The translations under genes and the position numbers were made by a program. This document shows positions 7,453-14,101 of a DNA stretch of 17,665 nt, piece after piece. Source of the stretch: Burkholderiaceae bacterium. GTDB taxonomy: Bacteria > Pseudomonadota > Gammaproteobacteria > Burkholderiales > Burkholderiaceae_C. The stretch is taken from NCBI GenBank assembly GCA_023260355.1, contig JALQVJ010000094.1, positions 1-17,665 of the forward strand, read 5' to 3'. Below the pieces are notes generated by a model. The model did no database searches, was not told the origin of the DNA, and was given only the letters and a program-made list of their open reading frames with translations. How positions within the stretch are numbered: the first letter of the stretch is position 1; the number at the start of each line of letters is the position of its first letter.

Positions 7453-8949
7453 TTAAAACCGCTCCAGCTCCGGGAAAGACAGCTTGCCGCCGCGCACCAG
7501 CATCTTGCCGTACTCGGCACAGCGGTTGAGTGTCGGAATACATTTGCCAGGGTTCAACAGGCCACTGGGGTCAAATGCGGCTTTGACCCCCAACATCTGT
7601 TCGCGCTCCTCTGGGCTGAACTGCACACACATGGAGTTGAGCTTCTCCACACCCACGCCATGTTCGCCAGTGACTGTGCCGCCCATCGCCACACTGGTCT
7701 CCAAAATATCTGCACCAAACAACTCACAACGGTGCAATTGGTCAGGATCATTGGCATCGAACAAGATCAAGGGGTGCAGGTTGCCATCGCCGGCATGAAA
7801 CACGTTGGCACAACGCAGTTGGTATTTCTTCTCCATCTCTGCGATGGCCAGCAGAATATCCGCCAAGCGTTTGCGGGGAATGGTCGAGTCCATGCACATG
7901 TAGTCTGGACTGATGCGCCCCGAAGCAGGGAATGCGTTTTTGCGACCGCTCCAAAACCGCAGCCGTTCGGCTTCGTCTTTGCTCACGGCAATGGCGGTTG
8001 CACCCGCTGCGCGAAGGACGTCGCTCATGCGCTGGATTTCATCCTCCACCTCTTGCGCCGTGCCATCGCTTTCACACAACAAGATCGCCTCAGCGTTCAA
8101 GTCGTAGCCGGCGTGGACGAAGTCTTCCACGGCAGCCGTCATGGGCTTGTCCATCATTTCAAGCCCGGCAGGGATGATGCCAGCCCCGATCACGGCTGCC
8201 ACGGCATCGCCCGCTTTGCGCACGTCGTCAAAGCTGGCCATGATGCAGCGCGCCAATGCCGGTTTGGGGACCAGCTTGACGGTGACTTCTGTGACGACCG
8301 CCAACATCCCCTCGCTTCCCACCAAAACCGACATCAAGTCGTAACCTGGCGTGTCTAGAGCCTCAGTGCCAAACGTGACTGGCATACCATCTACCGTAAA
8401 CCCCTTGACCTGCATGACGTTGTGCAGAGTGAGTCCGTACTTCAGACAGTGGACGCCGCCGGAGTTCTCGGCCACATTGCCGCCAATGGTGCAGGCGATT
8501 TGACTGCTCGGATCTGGCGCGTAGTACAGGCCATGCTGCGCGGCTGCCTCGCTGATGGCGAGGTTGCGCACCCCACTTTGCACGACGGCAATTTGGCGCA
8601 AAGGGTCGATGCGCACGATGCGATTGAACTTGGCCAACGAGAGCGTGACGCCTTGTGCATGGGGCAGTGCGCCCCCCGACAAACCGGTGCCGGCGCCGCG
8701 CGCGACGACCGGCACTTGCATCTCCGCACAGACGCGGAGTACGGCGGCGACCTGGGCCTCCGTCTCGGGCAGGGCCACGATCATTGGTCGCTGGCGGTAG
8801 GCGGTCAGGCCATCGCATTCGTAGGGCGTGGTGTCTTCCCCGTGCCAAAGCAATGCGTGCTCAGGCAAATGGTTGCGCAAAGCCGCCAGCACCAACAACT
8901 GGCGTTGCTTCTTGGGGGCGAGGTGAGCGGTTTCGACAGCAGTGTTCAT
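7453..8949 (-). CDS. glcD: FAD-linked 2-hydroxyacid oxidase, glycolate oxidase GlcD type
   Basis: This 498-residue protein is full length for GlcD. The N-terminal FAD-binding domain of the vanillyl-alcohol-oxidase type has VVARGAGTGLSGGALPH (about 81-97), PDPSSQIACTIGGNVAENSGG (about 146-165, the FAD-contact region) and VGSEGMLAVVTEVTVKL (about 210-226). The C-terminal substrate domain has FHAGDGNLHPLILFD (about 384-398) and GGTVTGEHGVGVEKL (about 423-437), with the metal/substrate histidines of GlcD and D-lactate dehydrogenases. It would oxidise glycolate or a related 2-hydroxyacid. In E. coli GlcD acts with GlcE and GlcF; neither lies next to this gene, which is followed by lrgA instead. 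A LysR gene lies 92 bases upstream on the same strand. D-lactate or another 2-hydroxyacid as substrate cannot be excluded. Confidence 0.9.
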   Translation of the reverse strand: MNTAVETAHLAPKKQRQLLVLAALRNHLPEHALLWHGEDTTPYECDGLTAYRQRPMIVALPETEAQVAAVLRVCAEMQVPVVARGAGTGLSGGALPHAQGVTLSLAKFNRIVRIDPLRQIAVVQSGVRNLAISEAAAQHGLYYAPDPSSQIACTIGGNVAENSGGVHCLKYGLTLHNVMQVKGFTVDGMPVTFGTEALDTPGYDLMSVLVGSEGMLAVVTEVTVKLVPKPALARCIMASFDDVRKAGDAVAAVIGAGIIPAGLEMMDKPMTAAVEDFVHAGYDLNAEAILLCESDGTAQEVEDEIQRMSDVLRAAGATAIAVSKDEAERLRFWSGRKNAFPASGRISPDYMCMDSTIPRKRLADILLAIAEMEKKYQLRCANVFHAGDGNLHPLILFDANDPDQLHRCELFGADILETSVAMGGTVTGEHGVGVEKLNSMCVQFSPEEREQMLGVKAAFDPSGLLNPGKCIPTLNRCAEYGKMLVRGGKLSFPELERF

Positions 8950-8980
8950 CGCGCCAGTTTAGGGGAAACGGGGGCTTTGT

Positions 8981-9024
8981 GGGATGAAACGGTTTGCATG
9001 CCTTTGTGAGCGAAATTTCATCCC
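8981..9024. promoter_or_regulatory. Inverted repeat upstream of glcD, candidate operator
   Basis: Perfect nine-base arms GGGATGAAA (8981-8989) and TTTCATCCC (9016-9024) are separated by 26 bases containing GCATGC. The element fills most of the 92-base gap between the lysR stop and the glcD start, ending 31 bases before the glcD ATG. There is no U-tract on either side, so a protein-binding dyad or 5' leader hairpin is more likely than an intrinsic terminator. Confidence 0.35.
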
Positions 9025-9041
9025 CGCCGGGCGCGGCGGCC

Positions 9042-9911
9042 TCACACCAGCGACTTTTGCAACCACTCAGCGAATGATGCGCACTCCCACCGCTCCATGG
9101 CGCCGCTGCGCCAGCACAAGTAATGCGCGTGGGGGCTGGGCACGTTGCGCTCGAACAGCCGCACCAAACTGCCGTTCTCCAACCAAGGCGCGCCCAAGTG
9201 CAAGCGCACCAGCGCGACGCCGAGTGACTGGGCGGCGGCATCGCACATCAAGCCGACATCGTTGAAGGATGAACCTTCAATTGGCTCTGGCCAGTCCAAA
9301 TCGTGGGCGGCAAACCAAGTGCGCCAAGGCTCCAGGGGTGAGCGCAACAGGCGCTCATTCGCCAAATCATGGACCGACTCAAACGGGCCGCGTTCACGCA
9401 GATAGGCTGGCGAAGCCAGAGGCGTGACCTCATCTTTCAGAATGCACTGGTGTTCGACGTCAGCGTAGCGACCGGTGCCATAGCGGATCGTGAGATCGGC
9501 ATCTTCAGCCACCACATCGAGCAACGGAATAGAGACTTGGAGTGTCAGATCGATTTCTGGATACGCGTCGGCAAAGCTTTTGAGTCTTGGCATCAAGATC
9601 GATCGTGCGAACGTGGGCGTCACAGCAACCCGCAACTTGCGCCGACCGGGTGCCGCATCGTGTGAGGGAAAGTGCGCCAATGAAGCCAGCCCTTCACGCA
9701 CGTGCGCCAAATACTCGCTGCCTTCGGTGGTGAGCGAAAAGTCGGTTCGCCCAAATAGTTTCGCGCCCAGCTGTTGCTCCAGTTGCCTCACCCGGTGACT
9801 GACAGCACTCGGCGTCACGCACAGTTCTTCAGCGGCTTGGGTGACGCTGCGCAAGCGCGCCAATGCTTCGAACGTCAACAGGCATTGAATGGGTGGAATC
9901 CGTGTGCTCAT
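9042..9911 (-). CDS. LysR family transcriptional regulator, GcvA-like
   Basis: This 289-residue regulator is of standard LysR length. The N-terminal winged helix-turn-helix spans about residues 9-65 (FEALARLRSVTQAAEELCVT, then PSAVSHRVRQLEQQLGAKLF). The effector domain begins near RRKLRVAVTPTFARSILMPRL and contains DLTIRYGTGRY, a pattern typical of the GcvA subgroup. The start is the ATG at 9911; the open frame further upstream would run through the divergent promoter. It faces the aminotransferase gene across 142 bases and precedes glcD on its own strand by 92 bases. Either could be its target. Divergent placement and the dyad at 9967-9995 favour the aminotransferase. The inducer cannot be read from sequence. 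Confidence 0.92.
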   Translation of the reverse strand: MSTRIPPIQCLLTFEALARLRSVTQAAEELCVTPSAVSHRVRQLEQQLGAKLFGRTDFSLTTEGSEYLAHVREGLASLAHFPSHDAAPGRRKLRVAVTPTFARSILMPRLKSFADAYPEIDLTLQVSIPLLDVVAEDADLTIRYGTGRYADVEHQCILKDEVTPLASPAYLRERGPFESVHDLANERLLRSPLEPWRTWFAAHDLDWPEPIEGSSFNDVGLMCDAAAQSLGVALVRLHLGAPWLENGSLVRLFERNVPSPHAHYLCWRSGAMERWECASFAEWLQKSLV

Positions 9912-9966
9912 GGGTCGTGGTGGGGAGAACAGCGCACATTGTCGCAGTTTGGGATCGCCGTTCGGT

Positions 9967-9995
9967 GTCACGCGAGGACGCTCAAAGCGAGTGAC
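9967..9995. promoter_or_regulatory. Dyad GTCACGCG / CGAGTGAC, candidate LysR operator
   Basis: Half-sites GTCACGCG (9967-9974) and CGAGTGAC (9988-9995) form an inverted repeat with one mismatched pair per arm and a 13-base spacer holding CGCT-CAA-AGCG. It lies in the lysR/aminotransferase divergent region and its right arm overlaps the proposed -35 box of the aminotransferase promoter. Confidence 0.35.
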
Positions 9996-10019
9996 GCGCC
10001 ACGGACTCCGTGCCAGAAT
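9991..10019 (+). promoter_or_regulatory. Candidate sigma-70 promoter for the aminotransferase gene
   Basis: GTGACG (9991-9996) is four of six to the -35 consensus. After 17 bases comes CAGAAT (10014-10019) with a TGC extension directly before it, an extended -10 form. Transcription would begin near 10026, about 28 bases before the GTG start. The ribosome site GAGGAG at 10041-10046 lies within this leader. Confidence 0.4.
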
Positions 10020-10053
10020 GATTGCCTGACTGAACCAACCGAGGAGCCTCACC

Positions 10054-11394
10054 GTGGGTGCCACTGAACTCAACACAGCCCTTAACTTTGACCACCACTG
10101 GGTGCCGTTCACCCCGAACAAAGACTTCCGCCGTGACCCGCGCGTCATGGTGGCTGCCGATGGCATGTTCTGCACCACTCACGATGGGCGACAGGTCTTG
10201 GATGGCGTCTCAGGCTTGTGGTGTGTCGGACTGGGACACAACCGTCGCCCGATTGCAGAGGCCATCACGCAACAGCTTGGGCGGCTGGATTACGCCACGG
10301 CATTCCAGTCCACCAACGACCAAGCGTTTGCTGCCGCTCAGGCGATTGCAGACATGGCGCCGGTGGGGCTTGAAAAAGTCATGTTTTGTAATTCAGGCTC
10401 CGAGGCTGCGGACACGGCCTTGAAGTTGGCGTTGGCATATCACCGGGCCACTGGGCAAGCGCAGCGCACTGTGTTCATCGGGCGAGAGCGCGGCTACCAC
10501 GGCGTTGGGTTTGGGGGCATGAGTGTGGGCGGCATTGGTGGCAATCGCAAGGCGTTTGGCGCTCAGATGCTGCCTCGCGTGGATCACATGCAATTCATTC
10601 ACGATCCAGTCAACCACGCGTATATCCACAACGAGCTGCCGGAATGGCAAACCGACCCGCTCTTGGATCTGGAGCAACGGATTCTGCCTTTGCACGATCC
10701 CAGCAACGTGGCCGCCATCATCGTGGAGCCTGTGGCGGGCAGCGCGGGCTGGTACATCCCTCCCAAAGGCTACCTCCAGCGGTTGCGCCAGATTTGCGAC
10801 AAGCACGGGATTTTGCTGATTTTTGACGAGGTCATCACCGGTTTTGGCCGCTTGGGCGCCGCCTTTGGTGCAGACTTTTTTGGGGTCACGCCCGACATCT
10901 TGACCTTTGCCAAATGTGTGACCAATGGCGTGATCCCGCTTGGCGGCATCATCGCGAAAAAAGCGGTGTTCGATGCGCTTGAAACGGGACCGGCGCACTT
11001 GTCAGAGTTCGCCCACGGCTACACGTACTCAGGGCACCCTGTGGCCTGCGCTGCAGCGGTCGCCACCTTGAAGCTGCTGAAAGAAGAACAGTTGTTCGCT
11101 CGCTCCGCCAAGATGGGCCCCCTGCTTGGTGACGCCATGCATCAGGCCTTTACGGGCATGCCTGGCGTCATCAGCATCCGCTCGATTGGTTTGGCTGCAG
11201 CGGTTGAACTGGCTCCCATCGAAGGCACGCCTGGCAAACGCGGATATGAGGTGTTTTTGGATTGCTATCACCAAGGCGTGTTGGTGCGCCCCGCTGGGGA
11301 CAATTTGGTGTTCTGTCCGCCGTTCATCGTGGAGCCTGCGCAAATCGACCAAATGGTCAGCACCTTGGCTGCGGCTGTTCGGAGACACGTTTGA
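10054..11394 (+). CDS. Omega-amino acid:pyruvate aminotransferase (class III)
   Basis: This 446-residue PLP enzyme is collinear over its whole length with beta-alanine/omega-amino acid:pyruvate aminotransferases of pseudomonads. Motifs are LDGVSGLWCVGLGH (about 49-62), FCNSGSEAADTALKLA (111-126, phosphate-binding), GRERGYHGV (143-151), GNRKAFG, IIVEPVAGSAG (222-232), LIFDEVITGFGRLG (255-268, Asp258 binding the PLP ring nitrogen) and FAKCVTNG with Schiff-base Lys287. It moves the terminal amino group of beta-alanine, gamma-aminobutyrate or similar amines to pyruvate, giving L-alanine and a semialdehyde. The GTG at 10054 is supported by a strong GAGGAG seven bases upstream. It diverges from a LysR gene and overlaps the next gene by TTGA. 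The preferred amine is uncertain; a diamine:pyruvate role is also possible. Confidence 0.93.
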   Translation: MGATELNTALNFDHHWVPFTPNKDFRRDPRVMVAADGMFCTTHDGRQVLDGVSGLWCVGLGHNRRPIAEAITQQLGRLDYATAFQSTNDQAFAAAQAIADMAPVGLEKVMFCNSGSEAADTALKLALAYHRATGQAQRTVFIGRERGYHGVGFGGMSVGGIGGNRKAFGAQMLPRVDHMQFIHDPVNHAYIHNELPEWQTDPLLDLEQRILPLHDPSNVAAIIVEPVAGSAGWYIPPKGYLQRLRQICDKHGILLIFDEVITGFGRLGAAFGADFFGVTPDILTFAKCVTNGVIPLGGIIAKKAVFDALETGPAHLSEFAHGYTYSGHPVACAAAVATLKLLKEEQLFARSAKMGPLLGDAMHQAFTGMPGVISIRSIGLAAAVELAPIEGTPGKRGYEVFLDCYHQGVLVRPAGDNLVFCPPFIVEPAQIDQMVSTLAAAVRRHV

Positions 11395-11864
11395 GGCGAT
11401 GGGTCGCCTCTTGGCGAACGGCAGTTCCGCCGCCTGTGGTAGCGCTAGGGTCCGCCATGGGTATGGCGATCGCCGTACCCGACATCCCAGGCTGGTCGGG
11501 CGCTTGGGCGTTTCACCAAGCGATGGGGGTGGCCATTGCACTGACGGCAGTGTGGTGGATGGCTCTGGCGCTTTGGACTTTGATCAGGCAGCGCACCACT
11601 TTCAATCCACTCGTCCCGGCACAGGCCAGTCATTTGGTCACCCACGGGGTGTTTGCTCGCAGTCGCAACCCCATTTACTTGGCCGATTTGATGGTGTTGT
11701 TGGGTTGGTGGTGCTGGCTGGGTGACTGGACGGCGGGGTGGGGTTTGCTTGCGTTTTGGGTTTGGATGTCTGCTATGCAAATCCCAGCCGAAGAAGCGGC
11801 TTTGAGGGCGCATTTCGGCGACGCGTTTGCCGAGTACTGCGCCCGTGTGCGGCGCTGGGTTTGA
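11391..11864 (+). CDS. Isoprenylcysteine carboxyl methyltransferase-like membrane protein (ICMT/PEMT-type)
   Basis: This is a 157-residue integral membrane protein with about four hydrophobic segments. The family motifs are LVTHGVFARSRNPIYLADL (about 84-102; the RNPxYL SAM-site signature) and the C-terminal PAEEAALRAHFGDAFAEYC with RVRRW. Bacterial members are small membrane methyltransferases whose substrates are mostly unknown. I chose the TTG at 11391 because the conserved VPPPVVAL segment precedes the first ATG (11457). The TTG overlaps the aminotransferase stop (TTGA), and GGAGA sits five bases upstream. Translation is therefore probably coupled to the aminotransferase. It converges on the ChaN-like gene with 34 bases between stops. 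No metabolic link with the aminotransferase is evident. Confidence 0.87.
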   Translation: MRRWVASWRTAVPPPVVALGSAMGMAIAVPDIPGWSGAWAFHQAMGVAIALTAVWWMALALWTLIRQRTTFNPLVPAQASHLVTHGVFARSRNPIYLADLMVLLGWWCWLGDWTAGWGLLAFWVWMSAMQIPAEEAALRAHFGDAFAEYCARVRRWV

Positions 11865-11898
11865 CTTGAAGGTGCGGTCGGCGACTGCCCCAGCGCCG

Positions 11899-12753
11899 CT
11901 AACGCGTGGGTTTGCCCCAGCGCTCGCGCAGCTCAGCGCAATAGTCTTTCTCTAGTACCTTGGGGGTGAGCCACTCGCGATCAAACGCCCCCTGCTCGGC
12001 GCTTGCATGGTTGGCACTGCGCATGTGAGTGCTCAGGGTTCTGGCCGCTATTGCGCTCGGCAAATGCACAGGGATGCCATGGCGCTTGTCCGCATGGGCG
12101 CTGCCGCACAGCATGACCACGGTCTGCTGATCCGTCACGTGCGCGGCGATGGTCGCCGCCATGCGGCGGTCCTTGGCGATTTGGATGCGCGCCATGGGTG
12201 CCCACTGTGATTCCGGCAGCAAATCGCAATGGCCTGTTTTCACGGCATCGCGCAGAGCGGCTAGCGTGGCCGGAGACACGGTGGCATCCAGGCTTTGGTC
12301 TTGCATGGCTGCGCCCAGATCTGCGCGTTTCAAATTGGCACCTCGCACGGGGATGCCGGCTCGAACCGCGGCCATGATCGCCTCAGCATAGTCGGGCCAG
12401 GGCCACGCTTGTGCGGTCCACGCCAGTCGGGCTTGCACTTGTTCGGCGGTCGCGTTGGGTGCCAAGCCTTCGGTGTGGTGGGGGGCATCGGCCATTTCTA
12501 GCAGCAACGCGTGCAAGCGTTGCTTTTGGATCAGCGCGGCAACCACTTCGGCTTGCAACGCATGGTGCGCTGGCGCATCGTGTTGCTCGCCCAAAATCAA
12601 AACGGCACTTTGCCAAATGGCGTCATTCGGCGGGATGCTATCGACTTTGAAGTACGGGTTCGCGTCCGACTGCCTCGCAACCGTGATCGGCGCGCACGCT
12701 GAGACAGCCCAAGCTGCCAATGCCGCGCCGCACCACTCTCTGCGCCGCCACAT
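11899..12753 (-). CDS. ChaN family (heme-binding-like) lipoprotein
   Basis: This is a 284-residue protein. A signal peptide (AALAAWAVSAC) ends in a lipobox with Cys20, predicting a lipid anchor. The ChaN/DUF399 signature VLILGEQHDAPAHH (about 52-65) is followed by LLLEMADAPHH, a helical middle part, and VVMLCGSAHADKRHGIPVHL near the C-terminus. Campylobacter jejuni ChaN binds heme as an iron-regulated surface lipoprotein. That role is known only for a few relatives, and the family is related to TraB/EreA-type folds. The ATG at 12753 lies six bases after the stop of the DUF3567 gene, so the two probably share a transcript. I see no iron-responsive (Fur) box in front of the pair. Family assignment is firm; heme binding is inferred. 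Confidence 0.85.
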   Translation of the reverse strand: MWRRREWCGAALAAWAVSACAPITVARQSDANPYFKVDSIPPNDAIWQSAVLILGEQHDAPAHHALQAEVVAALIQKQRLHALLLEMADAPHHTEGLAPNATAEQVQARLAWTAQAWPWPDYAEAIMAAVRAGIPVRGANLKRADLGAAMQDQSLDATVSPATLAALRDAVKTGHCDLLPESQWAPMARIQIAKDRRMAATIAAHVTDQQTVVMLCGSAHADKRHGIPVHLPSAIAARTLSTHMRSANHASAEQGAFDREWLTPKVLEKDYCAELRERWGKPTR

Positions 12754-12759
12754 AAATGT

Positions 12760-13041
12760 TCAGTGCAGGATCAGCGGGTTTTGGGCAAGCGTGGCATAGC
12801 CCTCAAGGGTGGTTTCCACCTCATCTTGGGTCGGTGCTTGGCGTTGCCACTGGGTCAGTCGCTCTTGGAACAATTCTGCCCAAGACCCATCAAGAAACAA
12901 TTCTTTCCCAGTCCGTTTGTCGACGATTTCGAAACCATGCCGTGGCATTTGTGGGCCGGTCGCTGGCTGATCATCGCCTTGCACTGGGTGGGCGTCCACA
13001 TGCACCACCGAAAACGTTTCAGAGTCATAAAGCATGTTCAT
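12760..13041 (-). CDS. DUF3567 domain-containing protein
   Basis: This 93-residue soluble protein belongs to a Burkholderiales-specific family of unknown function. The family's start MNMLYDSETFSVVHVDAH and the segments FEIVDKRTGKELFLDGSWAE (about 37-56) and LAQNPLILH at the end are recognisable. I chose the ATG at 13041, where the family consensus begins, with GAGG eight bases upstream; a longer frame to 13110 would overlap the promoter. It has no signal peptide or membrane segment. It is followed after six bases by the ChaN-like gene. A small, tightly linked cytoplasmic protein ahead of a lipoprotein gives no direct clue to function. Confidence 0.88.
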   Translation of the reverse strand: MNMLYDSETFSVVHVDAHPVQGDDQPATGPQMPRHGFEIVDKRTGKELFLDGSWAELFQERLTQWQRQAPTQDEVETTLEGYATLAQNPLILH

Positions 13042-13081
13042 GGTGTGGACCTCATCGATTGAAAACACAGACCGCGGATTC

Positions 13082-13110
13082 ATCATAACCGGGCTCAAGT
13101 ATTTGCCCAA
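13082..13110 (-). promoter_or_regulatory. Candidate sigma-70 promoter for DUF3567-chaN
   Basis: Read on the minus strand, TTGGGC (13110-13105) is followed after 17 bases by TATGAT (13087-13082), five of six to the -10 consensus. Transcription would begin near 13075, giving a leader of about 34 bases that includes the GAGG ribosome site. Confidence 0.4.
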
Positions 13111-13121
13111 TCATGCTGGTG

Positions 13122-13136
13122 TGGGATTGAATCCCA
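13122..13136. promoter_or_regulatory. Palindrome TGGGATTGAATCCCA, candidate operator
   Basis: A perfect 15-base palindrome with seven-base arms around a central G lies 11 bases upstream of the proposed -35 box of the DUF3567 promoter. It sits in the 224-base gap between DUF3567 and DUF3108, where I see no gene. It could bind an activator, or it could be a weak hairpin at the 3' end of the DUF3108 transcript; it has no U-tract. Confidence 0.3.
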
Positions 13137-13265
13137 ATCCTGAAATGTGGGTTGAGCTTCAAATTTCAAGTGCTGTTGTGCACCGCGCCATGAACCTGAG
13201 TTGGCATGCAGCATCGCACCGAGAGAGGCCGCATGGCGCACCATGGGTGTCGGCGTCTGAGCTCG

Positions 13266-14084
13266 CTAGGGAAGCAATCGGTGCGCCCGCAACACCTGGG
13301 TGGCAGCGTCGCCATTCGATTCTTGAATGATCAACTTCGCGGGCATCCAGTAGAGCCGTGGCGCCAGCCACAGTGTCGCCTGCTGCGAGCCGCGCTGTGG
13401 GTCGACGCGCTCCAGCCGCCAGGTCTCCAAGGGCCCTTCGCCGGTGACCAGTGTTTCTTTCCCTTGAATTTCGAATTCCCAATGGTGCAAACGGCTGCCG
13501 CTGATGACCGGGATGCGAACGCGCTTTTCCCCTTGGTCTTGCGCAGCCACCGTCCTGCGTCCGATATCGATCAACATGCTGACGCGGTCTTGGCCGTCTG
13601 CAGGCCACGGCAGTTGCGCGCCGTCCGGGAGGGTTACTTTGTTTTGCTGGGGTGAAAAAGACCAGGTTTCGACTTTGCGCTTGTGGTCTTGAAATTTCAG
13701 CGGCACAAGGCCAGCTGGCGATGCATGGCCCGTGCTGCTTTGCGTGCGCTTGAATACAAACAAGGCCGAGATCATCAGACTTGCGTCGTAATCGCCTGCG
13801 CGCTGTTGCCAACGCAGCTCTCCATCGCCGTGCAGTTGGAGGCCTTTGGCGGCCACCTCGACGTCATAGCTGATCACCATGGGCGGTGGCGGTTGCCATG
13901 GAGCGGCCTGTGCGCATCCCATGAACAGCCAGGCCAAGCAGGTTCTGGCGACACTGCGACACAGGCTTGCAGGCTTCGAGGCCAAGGCAAGCGCGTCGCG
14001 CAGAGCCCCGTCCCAAGTGCGGCAACGCAGGGACGTGGCGTTGGGGATGCAGTCCATGAAAAGGCGGTCGACGTTGAATGCCAT
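13266..14084 (-). CDS. DUF3108 domain-containing, probably exported protein
   Basis: This protein has up to 272 residues. The DUF3108 domain begins at MVISYDVEVAAKGLQLHGDGE (about 69-89, given here only as landmark) and runs to the C-terminus, including SGSRLHHWEFEIQGKETL, GPLETWRLERV and the end motif LWLAPRLYWMPAKL IIQESNGD. These proteins are predicted periplasmic beta-rich proteins of unknown function. A hydrophobic stretch CLAWLFMGCAQAAPW at about residues 49-63 looks like a signal peptide core with cleavage after AQA. From the ATG at 14084 this would leave an unusually long 45-residue leader, so a later start such as the TTG at 13985 is possible; neither has a clear ribosome site. It diverges from the fumarylacetoacetate hydrolase family gene across 75 bases containing a palindrome. 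Confidence 0.8.
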   Translation of the reverse strand: MAFNVDRLFMDCIPNATSLRCRTWDGALRDALALASKPASLCRSVARTCLAWLFMGCAQAAPWQPPPPMVISYDVEVAAKGLQLHGDGELRWQQRAGDYDASLMISALFVFKRTQSSTGHASPAGLVPLKFQDHKRKVETWSFSPQQNKVTLPDGAQLPWPADGQDRVSMLIDIGRRTVAAQDQGEKRVRIPVISGSRLHHWEFEIQGKETLVTGEGPLETWRLERVDPQRGSQQATLWLAPRLYWMPAKLIIQESNGDAATQVLRAHRLLP

Positions 14085-14089
14085 GAGAG

Positions 14090-14101
14090 GATTCTAGAAT
14101 C
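14090..14101. promoter_or_regulatory. Perfect palindrome GATTCTAGAATC in a divergent promoter region
   Basis: The 12-base palindrome extends to an AGA...TCT outer pair if one G is bulged on the left. It is six bases upstream of the DUF3108 ATG and 58 bases upstream of the FAH family ATG. Its core contains TAGAAT, close to a -10 box, on both strands, so a protein bound here could block transcription in either direction. Confidence 0.4.

Noticed and set aside
8422..9009. 195-residue plus-strand ORF opposite glcD
   Set aside because: It is antisense to the conserved FAD-binding domain of glcD and shows no motifs or ribosome site.
10393..10998. 201-residue minus-strand ORF inside the aminotransferase gene
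   Set aside because: It is antisense to the catalytic core of a clearly real aminotransferase, with no motifs.
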